From assembly GCA_019118605.1 (NCBI GenBank), contig DWYP01000025.1:1-55884 (forward strand): a stretch of 55,884 bases of DNA. The letters are read 5' to 3'. The translations under genes were made by a program, and so were the position numbers. Below, piece by piece: positions 9,553 through 17,277 of this stretch (positions are counted from its first letter, which is position 1; each line of letters starts with the position of its first letter). This stretch comes from Candidatus Alistipes faecavium. Its GTDB lineage: Bacteria; Bacteroidota; Bacteroidia; Bacteroidales; Rikenellaceae. The notes beneath the pieces are model-generated. The model was not told the origin of the DNA. It saw nothing but the letters and a program-made list of their open reading frames with translations, and did no database searches.

Positions 9553-10449
9553 ATGGCAGAAAACACAAAAAAATGGGAGGAGGCCGGACGGCGGTACCGC
9601 ACCTACATCCGCCTCGAAAAACGGCTCGCGGAGAATACCGTCGAGGCCTACATGCGCGACCTGCGGCAGTTCGCACACTTCATCCTCCGCCAATACGACG
9701 TCGCACCCGCGCACGTCGAGCCCGAAATGGTCCGGCGGTACCTCGAATGGCTCTACGAACGCGGACGCGAAAAAACCTCCCAGGCCCGCGCCCTGAGCGG
9801 CGTGAAGAGCTTCTTCGCCTTCCTGGTGCTCAACGATCGCATCGAATCCTCCCCCGCGGAGTTCACACGCATGCCCAAATTCGGACGCCACCTGCCCGAT
9901 GTCCTGACCACCGCGGAGATCGACCGCATCATCGCCGCCGCCGGAGCCCCGACTCCCAAGGGGCTGCGCGACAGCGCCATGCTCGAAGTGTTGTATTCGT
10001 GCGGCCTGCGCGTCTCGGAGCTCGTATCCCTGCGCATGCAGGACCTCTTTTTCGGCGAAGGGTACATCCGCGTCGTGGGAAAGGGCGACAAGCAGCGACT
10101 CGTACCTATCAGCGCCACGGCACGCGACCGCATCCAGCAGTACCTCGAGGTGCGGAGGGCATTCCGCGCCGGAGAGGAGATCCTTTTCCTGAACAACCGC
10201 GGAAAGAAAATCTCCCGCGTGATGGTCTTCACCTTGCTCCGGCAGGCCGCGCAACGAGCCGGAATCGACAAGCGCATCAGCCCCCACACCTTCCGGCATT
10301 CGTTCGCCACCCATCTGCTCGAGGGAGGCGCCTCGATCCGACAGGTGCAGGAGATGCTCGGGCACGAAAGCATCCTCACCACCGAAATTTACACCCACCT
10401 CGACAGCGACCACCTGCGGCGCACCGTCGAGGAGCATCTGCCCTTTTGA
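9553..10449 (+). CDS. xerD: Tyrosine recombinase XerD
   Basis: 298 residues, normal for XerC/D. The enzyme resolves chromosome dimers at dif and is often exploited by integrating elements. The N-terminal SAM-like core-binding domain (about 1-100) is followed by the catalytic domain with all expected residues: R153 in CGLRVSEL, the beta-hairpin K in GKGDKQRLVP, H245 and R248 in HTFRHSF, H271 in LGHESIL, and nucleophile Y280 in EIYTHLD. The LEGGASIRQVQEMLGH segment and overall length favour a chromosomal XerD over a phage integrase. It stands alone, divergent from prmA, with no phage gene nearby. I see no dif-like site in the flanks. Confidence 0.9.
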   Translation: MAENTKKWEEAGRRYRTYIRLEKRLAENTVEAYMRDLRQFAHFILRQYDVAPAHVEPEMVRRYLEWLYERGREKTSQARALSGVKSFFAFLVLNDRIESSPAEFTRMPKFGRHLPDVLTTAEIDRIIAAAGAPTPKGLRDSAMLEVLYSCGLRVSELVSLRMQDLFFGEGYIRVVGKGDKQRLVPISATARDRIQQYLEVRRAFRAGEEILFLNNRGKKISRVMVFTLLRQAAQRAGIDKRISPHTFRHSFATHLLEGGASIRQVQEMLGHESILTTEIYTHLDSDHLRRTVEEHLPF

Positions 10450-10523
10450 AACTCCTCCCGCAGCCGAAATACCAAAAAAACGGATTTTGAAGCATTTCCA
10501 TCGCAGGAAGACCGGCTTTTCGT

Positions 10524-10554
10524 TTTGTCGGTAGCATTTTAATTCGTACTTTTG
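10524..10554 (+). promoter_or_regulatory. Bacteroidota promoter for the GH2-galM operon
   Basis: TTTG at 10524-10527, a 19-nt spacer, then TACTTTTG at 10547-10554: a full match to the TTTG-N19-21-TAnnTTTG promoter. Transcription would start near 10562, leaving about 26 nt of A-rich leader before the GH2 start codon. Confidence 0.7.
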
Positions 10555-10587
10555 TGGAAATAGACCCTAACTTTTATCCAAACCAAA

Positions 10588-12396
10588 ATGAAAAAGACCT
10601 TACTGGCCCTGACCGCTCTGACGATGACACTCGGAGCCTTCGCGCAATGGGCTCCTGCAGGAGATCGCATCCGCACGGAATGGAGCGAAAAAATCGACCC
10701 CCAAAACGTCCTGCCCGAATACCCGCGTCCGCAGATGGTTCGCGCAGAGTGGCAGAACCTCAACGGACTGTGGGACTACGCCATCTGTCCGCTGGGCGAA
10801 GCACCCGACACCTTCGACGGAAAAATCCTCGTGCCCTTCGCCGTGGAGTCTTCCCTCTCGGGCGTGGGAAAACGGCTCGGACAGGAGAACGAACTCTGGT
10901 ATGAGCGGACCTTCGAAATCCCCGCAAAGTGGAACGGACGCCGCGTGCTCCTGCATTTCGGCGCCGTAGACTGGAAAGCCGACGTCTGGGTCAACGGAAT
11001 AGCCGTCGGAGGCCACACCGGAGGATACACCCCCTTCGAATTCGACATCACTCAGGCCCTGCAGAAGGGACAGAACACCCTGCGTGTGAGGGTGTGGGAT
11101 CCCACGGACGCCGGGTATCAGCCCCGCGGAAAGCAGGTGAACCGCCCCGAATCGATATGGTACACCCCCGTGAGCGGCATCTGGCAGACCGTTTGGCTCG
11201 AGGCCGTGCCCCAGCAATACATCCGCAACGTGAAGATCACCCCCGACCTCGACCGGAACACCTTCCGCACGGAGGTCGCGCTCAACACCTCTTCGGATGA
11301 CGGAATCGTCGAGGTGACCCTCTTCGACGGAGACACCGAGGTCGGATCCGCTCGCGCCCTGGCCGGTGCGCCCGTGGAGATCAAGGTTGCAAACCCCAAA
11401 CTCTGGAGCCCCGCATCGCCCTTCCTCTACGACATGAAGGTCGCACTGATCCGCAACGGCAGGAAAATCGACGAGGTGGCATCCTACACCGCCATGCGCA
11501 AGTTCTCCTCGGGACGCGACAAGGACGGGATCGTACGGCTGATGCTCAACAACGAGCCTCTCTTCCAGTTCGGGCCCCTGGATCAGGGTTGGTGGCCCGA
11601 CGGCCTCTACACTGCCCCGACGGACGAAGCCCTGCTGTTCGATGTCGTGAAAACCAAGGAGTTGGGATTCAACATGATCCGAAAGCATGTGAAGGTCGAA
11701 CCCGCACGCTGGTACTACCATTGCGACCGCCTGGGAATGATCGTATGGCAGGACATGCCCAACGGCGACAACGGCCCCCAATGGCAAATGGAGAAGTATT
11801 TCACCGGAGAGGAGAAGATCCGCTCGGCCGTATCCGAAAACAACTACCGCAAGGAGTGGAAGGAGATCATCGACTTCCTCTATTCGGCCCCTTCGGTCGG
11901 AGTATGGGTGCCCTTCAACGAGGCGTGGGGACAGTTCAAAACCCCCGAAATCGTCGAGTGGACAAAGGCCTACGACCCCTCGCGTCTGGTGAACCCCGCC
12001 AGCGGAGGAAACCACTACCTCGTCGGCGACATGCTCGACCTGCACCACTACCCCCAGCCCGCGATGGCGCTGCTCGACACCAACCGCGCCACCGTGCTGG
12101 GTGAATACGGCGGCATCGGATTTGTGGTCCAGGGCCACCTCTGGGAGCCCGACCGCAACTGGGGATACGTGCGCTTCAACTCCGCAAAGGAGGTCACCGA
12201 CGAATATGTGAAATACGCCGGAATGCTCGAGGAGCTCATCAAGAGAGGTTTCGCCGCAGCCGTCTATACGCAGACCACCGACGTGGAGATCGAGGTCAAC
12301 GGACTGATGACCTACGACCGCAAGGTGGTGAAGGTCGAACCCGAACGCATCCGCGAAGCCAACGTCCGGATCTGCAACTCCCTGAACGGTAAATAA
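10588..12396 (+). CDS. Secreted glycoside hydrolase family 2 (beta-galactosidase-like)
   Basis: 602 residues. The signal peptide is the first 19 residues, ending GAFA before QWAPAGD. A sugar-binding jelly-roll domain (about 40-220, with LWYERTFEIPAKWNGRRVLL and DVWVNG) is followed by an immunoglobulin-like domain (about 220-310) and a TIM barrel. Catalytic residues can be placed at E445 in PFNEAWG (acid/base) and E506 in VLGEYGG (nucleophile). It is shorter than LacZ and lacks the extra C-terminal domains, like many gut Bacteroidota GH2 enzymes. The exact sugar is not determined (galactosidase is the common annotation). An aldose 1-epimerase follows 14 bp downstream, which fits galactose or glucose release and mutarotation at the cell surface or in the periplasm. 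Confidence 0.88.
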   Translation: MKKTLLALTALTMTLGAFAQWAPAGDRIRTEWSEKIDPQNVLPEYPRPQMVRAEWQNLNGLWDYAICPLGEAPDTFDGKILVPFAVESSLSGVGKRLGQENELWYERTFEIPAKWNGRRVLLHFGAVDWKADVWVNGIAVGGHTGGYTPFEFDITQALQKGQNTLRVRVWDPTDAGYQPRGKQVNRPESIWYTPVSGIWQTVWLEAVPQQYIRNVKITPDLDRNTFRTEVALNTSSDDGIVEVTLFDGDTEVGSARALAGAPVEIKVANPKLWSPASPFLYDMKVALIRNGRKIDEVASYTAMRKFSSGRDKDGIVRLMLNNEPLFQFGPLDQGWWPDGLYTAPTDEALLFDVVKTKELGFNMIRKHVKVEPARWYYHCDRLGMIVWQDMPNGDNGPQWQMEKYFTGEEKIRSAVSENNYRKEWKEIIDFLYSAPSVGVWVPFNEAWGQFKTPEIVEWTKAYDPSRLVNPASGGNHYLVGDMLDLHHYPQPAMALLDTNRATVLGEYGGIGFVVQGHLWEPDRNWGYVRFNSAKEVTDEYVKYAGMLEELIKRGFAAAVYTQTTDVEIEVNGLMTYDRKVVKVEPERIREANVRICNSLNGK

Positions 12397-12410
12397 ACTC
12401 ACATACGACA

Positions 12411-13532
12411 ATGAAACATTTCCCGATTCTTGCCGCAGCGCTCCTCGCAGGAGCCTGCGCCACAGCGCCCCGGACCACGCTCTCGGGTCTCGACCCCGAA
12501 GCGTTCCACGCCACGGTCGACGGCCGTGAAACGGGGCTTTACGTACTGACCAACAAGGCGGGCGTCGAGGCCTGCATCACCAACTTCGGCGGACGCCTCG
12601 TTTCGCTGATGGTCCCCGACCGCGACGGCACGATGCGCGACGTGGTGCTCGGGTTCGACAACATCGACGACTACCGCAACGTCCCGAGCGACTTCGGGGC
12701 CTCGATCGGACGCTATGCCAACCGCATCGGACAGGGCCGATTCGAACTCGACGGAAAGGTCTACGACCTCCCGAAAAACAACTACGGACACTGCCTCCAC
12801 GGAGGTCCCGAAGGGTGGCAGTACAAGGTTTACAACGTGGAGCAGGTGACGCCCAACAGCATCCGGCTGACGGTCGACTCGCCCGACGGGGAGATGAACT
12901 TCCCGGGCAACGTCACGGCCTCAGTGACCTACACGCTGACCGACGACAATGCCCTGCAGATCGACTATGAGGCACAGACCGACGCCCCGACGATCATCAA
13001 CCTGACAAACCACTCCTATTTCTGCCTTTCGGGAGACCCCGCGAAGGGCTCGATGCAGGACGTCCTCTGGATCAACGCCGACAGCTACACGCCCGTGGAT
13101 TCGACCTTCATGACCACCGGGGAGATTGCGCCCGTCGAGGGCACGCCGATGGATTTCCGCACCCCCACGGTCGTGGGTGAGCGCATCGACGAACCCTTCG
13201 AGCAGCTCGTGAACGGACACGGATACGACCACAACTGGGTACTGAACACCGCCGGAGACGCCTCGAAATGCGCCGCACGCCTCGTATCGCCCGCCTCGGG
13301 AATCGTACTGGAGCTCTTCACCGACGAGCCCGGCGTACAGTGCTATGCCGGAAACTTCCTCGACGGAACCGTGACGGGAAAGGGCGGCATCGTCTATCCC
13401 CGCCGTGCGTCGATCTGCCTGGAGACCCAGCACTACCCCGACTCGCCCAACAAACCCCAGTGGCCGTCGGTCGTACTGCGGCCCGGTGAGAAGTACACGA
13501 GCCACTGCACCTTCAAGTTCTCGGCCGAATAG
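12411..13532 (+). CDS. galM: Aldose 1-epimerase (galactose mutarotase), lipoprotein
   Basis: 373 residues. Interconverts alpha and beta anomers of galactose or glucose. The N-terminus has a lipobox, LAGAC (Cys at about residue 16), so the protein should be membrane-anchored outside the cytoplasm. Family signatures present: NFGGRLVSLMVPD, SIGRYANRIGQGRF, GGPEGWQYKVY, the catalytic His region NLTNHSYFCLSG, and GHGYDHNWVL; the conserved late acid lies in the LDGTVTGKGG/CLETQHYPDS region. It is the second gene of a GH2-galM unit and is followed by a strong intrinsic terminator. Confidence 0.93.
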   Translation: MKHFPILAAALLAGACATAPRTTLSGLDPEAFHATVDGRETGLYVLTNKAGVEACITNFGGRLVSLMVPDRDGTMRDVVLGFDNIDDYRNVPSDFGASIGRYANRIGQGRFELDGKVYDLPKNNYGHCLHGGPEGWQYKVYNVEQVTPNSIRLTVDSPDGEMNFPGNVTASVTYTLTDDNALQIDYEAQTDAPTIINLTNHSYFCLSGDPAKGSMQDVLWINADSYTPVDSTFMTTGEIAPVEGTPMDFRTPTVVGERIDEPFEQLVNGHGYDHNWVLNTAGDASKCAARLVSPASGIVLELFTDEPGVQCYAGNFLDGTVTGKGGIVYPRRASICLETQHYPDSPNKPQWPSVVLRPGEKYTSHCTFKFSAE

Positions 13533-13557
13533 CCGCGAAGAGAACGTCGCATGACAA

Positions 13558-13597
13558 CCGCGCCCCGGAACGGATTTCCGGGGCGCGGTATTTTTTC
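13558..13597 (+). terminator. Intrinsic terminator of the GH2-galM operon
   Basis: A 13-bp perfect stem (13558-13570 with 13576-13588, five-base loop), GC-rich, followed by TATTTTTTC. It lies 25 bp after the galM stop. The remaining bases to 13729 show nothing else. Confidence 0.85.
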
Positions 13598-13729
13598 GGG
13601 GAAGAAAAAGAGGGGGATGTCCGGATCGAACGGGACTCGGAGAGGCTCACAAAGAGGCATCCGAAACATCGCTCAGGGGGCGCTTGGAGCCGCATGAGCT
13701 TATGGGAGGGGCAGCAGGACGCCGAGGTA

Positions 13730-14086
13730 TCAGAGAAGCCGGATCTGCGACCGAGGGGTCAGGCGCAGCGTCTCGTAGTCGAGGCCCGAGAGGACGACCC
13801 CGACGCCCCCTTCGGCCTGTACAAGCGCAGGCAGCGTCTCCGAAAGCGGTTCGGATGCCCGGGACATCAGCCGGGCGAAGGCCGCTCGGTAGTCGGCAGG
13901 GAATCCGAAGACAAGCATCCCGGCATAGAACTCCGTGGCGGGCCGTCGGTCGGGCGAGGGGCACGACTCGACGCCGAGCACCCGACCCTCCGCGGAGAGG
14001 GTCACCAACGGCCACCGGACTACGCCCTGCGGTGTCCAGAGCCTATTGGAGGCTATCCGCCGGATGGGCTGCGCGGAAGAATTCAT
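13730..14086 (-). CDS. Hypothetical protein resembling the N-terminal part of amidohydrolases
   Basis: 118 residues. The pattern RRIASNRLW...LVTLSAEGRVLGVE...TEFYAGMLVFGF recalls the small beta-sandwich that precedes the metal-dependent barrel in cytosine-deaminase-like amidohydrolases, but no HxH metal motif and no barrel follow. It is therefore either a stand-alone beta-sandwich protein or the remnant of a longer enzyme. The only ATG overlaps the upstream lipoprotein gene by 44 bp. It is the last gene of the long minus-strand operon. Function unknown. Confidence 0.55.
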   Translation of the reverse strand: MNSSAQPIRRIASNRLWTPQGVVRWPLVTLSAEGRVLGVESCPSPDRRPATEFYAGMLVFGFPADYRAAFARLMSRASEPLSETLPALVQAEGGVGVVLSGLDYETLRLTPRSQIRLL

Positions 14087-14867
14087 CGGCGAAAATCCGT
14101 ATGTCGAGTTGTTTTTCGTAGAGGCGTTCGACGGCCGAGGTCTTCGAAGGGATGTATTCGACCTTCAGGTCGGAAACCGTCACCGAAGGGCGCCGGGGCG
14201 GATCCATGAAGTTCAGCAGCGAGATGCGCAGGGCCCGGTGCGACGTATCGGTCGTGAACCGACGCGAAAAGCGCTCCTCGCGCCCGCGGCGCAGGATGGT
14301 GGTATGGACGCTCGTGCGCGATCCGTCGGCACGCTCCAGCCACAGGAGCGCCTTGATGCCTTTCGCATTGCGGTCGAGCGAGTCGATCTCGTAACGCAGC
14401 GACACCGCGTATTCGCCCGGCTCGACATCGAGCCGGAAATTCAGAAGCGACGTGTCGCGCAGCGTCTGCACGCGGATCAGCGAATCGGAGAGCACCTGCC
14501 GCCTGAAGGTTCGCTGCGCCACATTGTCGATCGTATCGAGGATCTCCACCTGACGGTTGTACTCCTTGCCTTCGGCCTCCAGCATGTCGATCGCACGCTC
14601 GACGACGTCGCCCAGACGCGCGCTCTTGCGTTTCGAAAAGTTGCCGATCGTATAGTAGACATCCTCGGTCGTATAGCCGTAACGGGCGAATATCGGTTCG
14701 TAAAGCCGCAGTGAATCGGTGCGGACCGACTCCGAAGAGACATAGGCGTTGGTCAGGAACGCATCGTGGAAAATCTGCGCCAGCTCCCCGTCGGGAATGA
14801 TCTTATGGCGCGCGCACGAACCTGCGAACAAAGCAAGGCCGAATATCAGCAACAAGTTCTTTTTCAT
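14043..14867 (-). CDS. DUF4296-domain lipoprotein
   Basis: 274 residues. A lipobox (FAGSC, Cys near residue 19) ends a short signal peptide. The following segment HKIIPDGELAQIFHDAFLTNAY and the YEPIFARYGYTTEDVYYTI region are hallmarks of DUF4296, a family of unknown function found in Bacteroidota. After about residue 110 comes a beta-rich tail not covered by the domain (LNFRLDVEPGEYAVSLRYEID). The start codon overlaps the stop of the upstream permease gene by 4 bp (ATGA), so translation is probably coupled; a role alongside that permease in the envelope is inference. Confidence 0.85.
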   Translation of the reverse strand: MKKNLLLIFGLALFAGSCARHKIIPDGELAQIFHDAFLTNAYVSSESVRTDSLRLYEPIFARYGYTTEDVYYTIGNFSKRKSARLGDVVERAIDMLEAEGKEYNRQVEILDTIDNVAQRTFRRQVLSDSLIRVQTLRDTSLLNFRLDVEPGEYAVSLRYEIDSLDRNAKGIKALLWLERADGSRTSVHTTILRRGREERFSRRFTTDTSHRALRISLLNFMDPPRRPSVTVSDLKVEYIPSKTSAVERLYEKQLDIRIFADEFFRAAHPADSLQ

Positions 14868-16075
14868 GACCGGGAAGGGTTTTTTATCATGCTGCGCACG
14901 GTGACGTGCGACAGGAACACGGCAATGGCCGAAAAGGCCGCAACCACCGCAAAAAGGTCCGCAAGGCGGAACTCGACGGGATAGCTCTTCGTGAGGAACG
15001 TCTCGGCAGGGATCTCGATCAGCCCGAAGTGCTGCTGCACGAGGCTCAGGCCCACGCCGAGCAGGAGCCCGATCGCTCCGCCGAGGGTGCAGATCAGGTA
15101 CCCTTCCGTCCGGAACACCGCACGGACGAATCCCGTATCGGCGCCGAGGGCCCGCAGGGTCGTGATGTCGTCGCGCTTCTCGACGATGAGCATCGACAGG
15201 GCCCCCACCACCGAGAACGACGCCACGAGAAGCACCAGCAGGGCGATGAAGAAGATCCCCCACTTTTCATAGGTCATGATCCGGTAGTAGGAGGCGCGCA
15301 GTTCGTCGCGCGTACGCACCGTGAACTCCTCTCCGACAGCCGCCGACACCGCGCGCCGCACCTCCCGGGCATCGGAGCCCGGGGCGACCCGGAGCAGCAG
15401 CGACGACGCCCGGTCGGGATAACCGAACAGATCCTGGGCCAGGCGCAGCGACGAAAGCACGTAGGTGCGTTCGCTGTCGAGGTCAAGCAGGTAGATGCCC
15501 CCCACGGGAGCCGTGCGCCGCGTATAGTTGTCCAGCGGCAGGAGCGTCGAGAACGAACCCCTCCGCACGGCGTAGAGCGTAACGTCGGCATCGGCCAGTG
15601 TGCGGATGTTCAGCGCCCAGGCCATGCTCTGGCCGATAACGAGCCGCTCGAGGTCGCCCCGCCGGACACGCCATTCTCCCGAAGAGATGTTCTCCCCGAG
15701 CGGCAATACCGCATCGTAGGCATCGTCGACGCCGCGGATCGTGGCCGTAGCCTGACGGTCTCCGAATTCGAGCAGCGCACTCTGCTCGAGAACGAACGAA
15801 ACGGCCCCGACTCCCTCCACGCGGCGCAGCGCCGCCGTATCGACCGCCGACACGTCGAACGTCCGCCCCTGGCGCGGCGCGACCGTAAGGTCGGCGTCGA
15901 AGGCCGAATACATCGACCGCACCAGCGACTCGAAGCCGTTGAAGACCGACAGCAGGATGATCATCGCCGCAACGGGGATTGCCACGGCCGCAACGCTCAG
16001 ACCCGAAATCAGGTTCACAACAGACCTCGATTGCGGGGAGAACAGGTAGCGGCGGGCGAAATAGCGGGCTAACAC
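14864..16075 (-). CDS. LolE/FtsX-type ABC transporter permease
   Basis: 403 residues. Four membrane helices in the LolC/LolE arrangement: one near the N-terminus (about 20-45) and three clustered at about 275-395, with a large extracytoplasmic domain between. The MLARYFARRYLFSPQSRS start and FKALGA-like RALGADTGFVRAVF coupling segment fit the lipoprotein-releasing family. The start codon is GTG; no better ATG is available. No partner ATPase (LolD type) is adjacent, so it must be encoded elsewhere. It lies 37 bp after rbfA and overlaps the DUF4296 lipoprotein gene by 4 bp. Confidence 0.85.
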   Translation of the reverse strand: MLARYFARRYLFSPQSRSVVNLISGLSVAAVAIPVAAMIILLSVFNGFESLVRSMYSAFDADLTVAPRQGRTFDVSAVDTAALRRVEGVGAVSFVLEQSALLEFGDRQATATIRGVDDAYDAVLPLGENISSGEWRVRRGDLERLVIGQSMAWALNIRTLADADVTLYAVRRGSFSTLLPLDNYTRRTAPVGGIYLLDLDSERTYVLSSLRLAQDLFGYPDRASSLLLRVAPGSDAREVRRAVSAAVGEEFTVRTRDELRASYYRIMTYEKWGIFFIALLVLLVASFSVVGALSMLIVEKRDDITTLRALGADTGFVRAVFRTEGYLICTLGGAIGLLLGVGLSLVQQHFGLIEIPAETFLTKSYPVEFRLADLFAVVAAFSAIAVFLSHVTVRSMIKNPSRS

Positions 16076-16112
16076 GGCGAATGGGCGCTTTGGGGCTGCG
16101 CAAGAAGAAGGG

Positions 16113-16454
16113 CTACTCCTCCTTGAGGGCTTTTTCGATGTGTTCGATGTATTCGAGCGAATCGTCGAGGAAGAACTGGATCTCCGGAATGTTCTTCAGC
16201 TGGTTGCGAAGCCGCTGGCCCAAGGCTCCGCGGAGAAAGCGGTTCTGGTGCTCCAGCCGCTCCATCATCGTGCCGCTCTGCTCGAAGGGGAAGATGCTCA
16301 CGTAGATCTTCGCATAGCTGAAATCGGGCGAGACGCGCACGCCCGTGACCGTAACGAGCGTCCCCCGCACGATCGGGGCGCCCTCCTTCTGGAAAATTTC
16401 CGAAATGTCCTTCTGGATCTGTTTGGCGATTTTCTGCTGTCGGGTCGTTTCCAT
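16113..16454 (-). CDS. rbfA: Ribosome-binding factor A
   Basis: 113 residues; a KH-fold protein that assists late 30S subunit maturation and cold adaptation. Recognised by RQQKIAKQIQKDISEIFQ at the N-terminus, VTGVRVSPDFSYAKIYVSIF in the core and LKNIPEIQFFLDDS near the C-terminus. The start METTRQQ at 16454 gives the normal family length; a longer in-frame reading would run through the upstream outer-membrane protein gene. It lies in the middle of the long minus-strand operon, 11 bp after the outer-membrane protein gene. Confidence 0.95.
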   Translation of the reverse strand: METTRQQKIAKQIQKDISEIFQKEGAPIVRGTLVTVTGVRVSPDFSYAKIYVSIFPFEQSGTMMERLEHQNRFLRGALGQRLRNQLKNIPEIQFFLDDSLEYIEHIEKALKEE

Positions 16455-16465
16455 AACTCTCAATT

Positions 16466-17275
16466 TTACAATCCGAATTTGAATACTTCGCGGTTCTTCT
16501 CCCGCTTGGGTCGCGGTTTCCACGTCTCGAAACCTTGCTTGTTGAAGCGGTAGTTCAGGCCCACGGAGATCATGATGTTGTCCAGGGGCGAGCGCAAAGG
16601 GGTCGCCCAGAACGGATTCTCGGGCCCGTCGACCGCATTGTCGGCATACCGGTTGCGGTTGCGCACGATGTCCGAAAGCCCGTAGTAGTAGCGGGCGCGG
16701 AAATTCAGCTCGAAGCGCCCCACAAGGAAGGCAATGCCCCCGCCGCCCGCAAGTCCGTATCCCCAGCGGTTGTCGCGCGGGGACTTGAACTCGTAGTCCC
16801 CCTTCCAGTCCGCGGCGCCCGAGACCCTGGCCTGGGCGTTCTCGTAGCTCGACGAAAAGTTGTACGTAAAGGTCGCCGCGGCCTCCAGGTAGACCCGCAC
16901 GTGGTTGCGGAACATGTAGAAGTGCGGAGCCCATACCACGGGAAGCATCACCGAATTGATGTGCCGCGTATAGTAGATATAGTCCTTCTTGTCCTCGACC
17001 TGCGAGGTGTTCATGGCGTAGGAGAAGCCCTGCTGCTGGAACTCCAGGTCGAGGCCGAAGGCCCCCACCACACGCTGCGAGCCGTAGTAGCGCCACGTAA
17101 GGCCCCCGCTGTAAAGACCCCAGACCGCGCGCATCTCCTGCTTGGGCTGGAAACGCCCCGTACCCATGCCGTATCCGGCGATGACGCCCAGCGTATGCTG
17201 GGCCCGCACCTCCGGAGTCCCGCATAGCGCCGACAGCGCCAGCGTCAGGATCGCAATATGCCGTTTCAATCTCAT
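16466..17275 (-). CDS. Predicted outer-membrane beta-barrel protein
   Basis: 269 residues with a signal peptide (to about residue 25, ending VRAQ) and then alternating amphipathic strands (LGVIAGYGMGTG, GLTWRYYGSQRVVGAFGLDLEFQQQ, YGLAGGGGIAFLVGRFELNFRARYYYGLSDI, NIMISVGLNYRFN), like the small 8- to 10-stranded barrels of the PorT/OmpW-like group in Bacteroidota. The specific role is unknown. The start is only 2 bp after the stop of the Ig-like lipoprotein gene, and rbfA follows 11 bp downstream. Confidence 0.75.
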   Translation of the reverse strand: MRLKRHIAILTLALSALCGTPEVRAQHTLGVIAGYGMGTGRFQPKQEMRAVWGLYSGGLTWRYYGSQRVVGAFGLDLEFQQQGFSYAMNTSQVEDKKDYIYYTRHINSVMLPVVWAPHFYMFRNHVRVYLEAAATFTYNFSSSYENAQARVSGAADWKGDYEFKSPRDNRWGYGLAGGGGIAFLVGRFELNFRARYYYGLSDIVRNRNRYADNAVDGPENPFWATPLRSPLDNIMISVGLNYRFNKQGFETWKPRPKREKNREVFKFGL

Positions 17276-17277
17276 AT

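Noticed and set aside
9553..10449. XerD as the integrase of the phage cassette
   Set aside because: It is 15 kb away, in a normal core-gene context, and matches chromosomal XerD in length and motifs.
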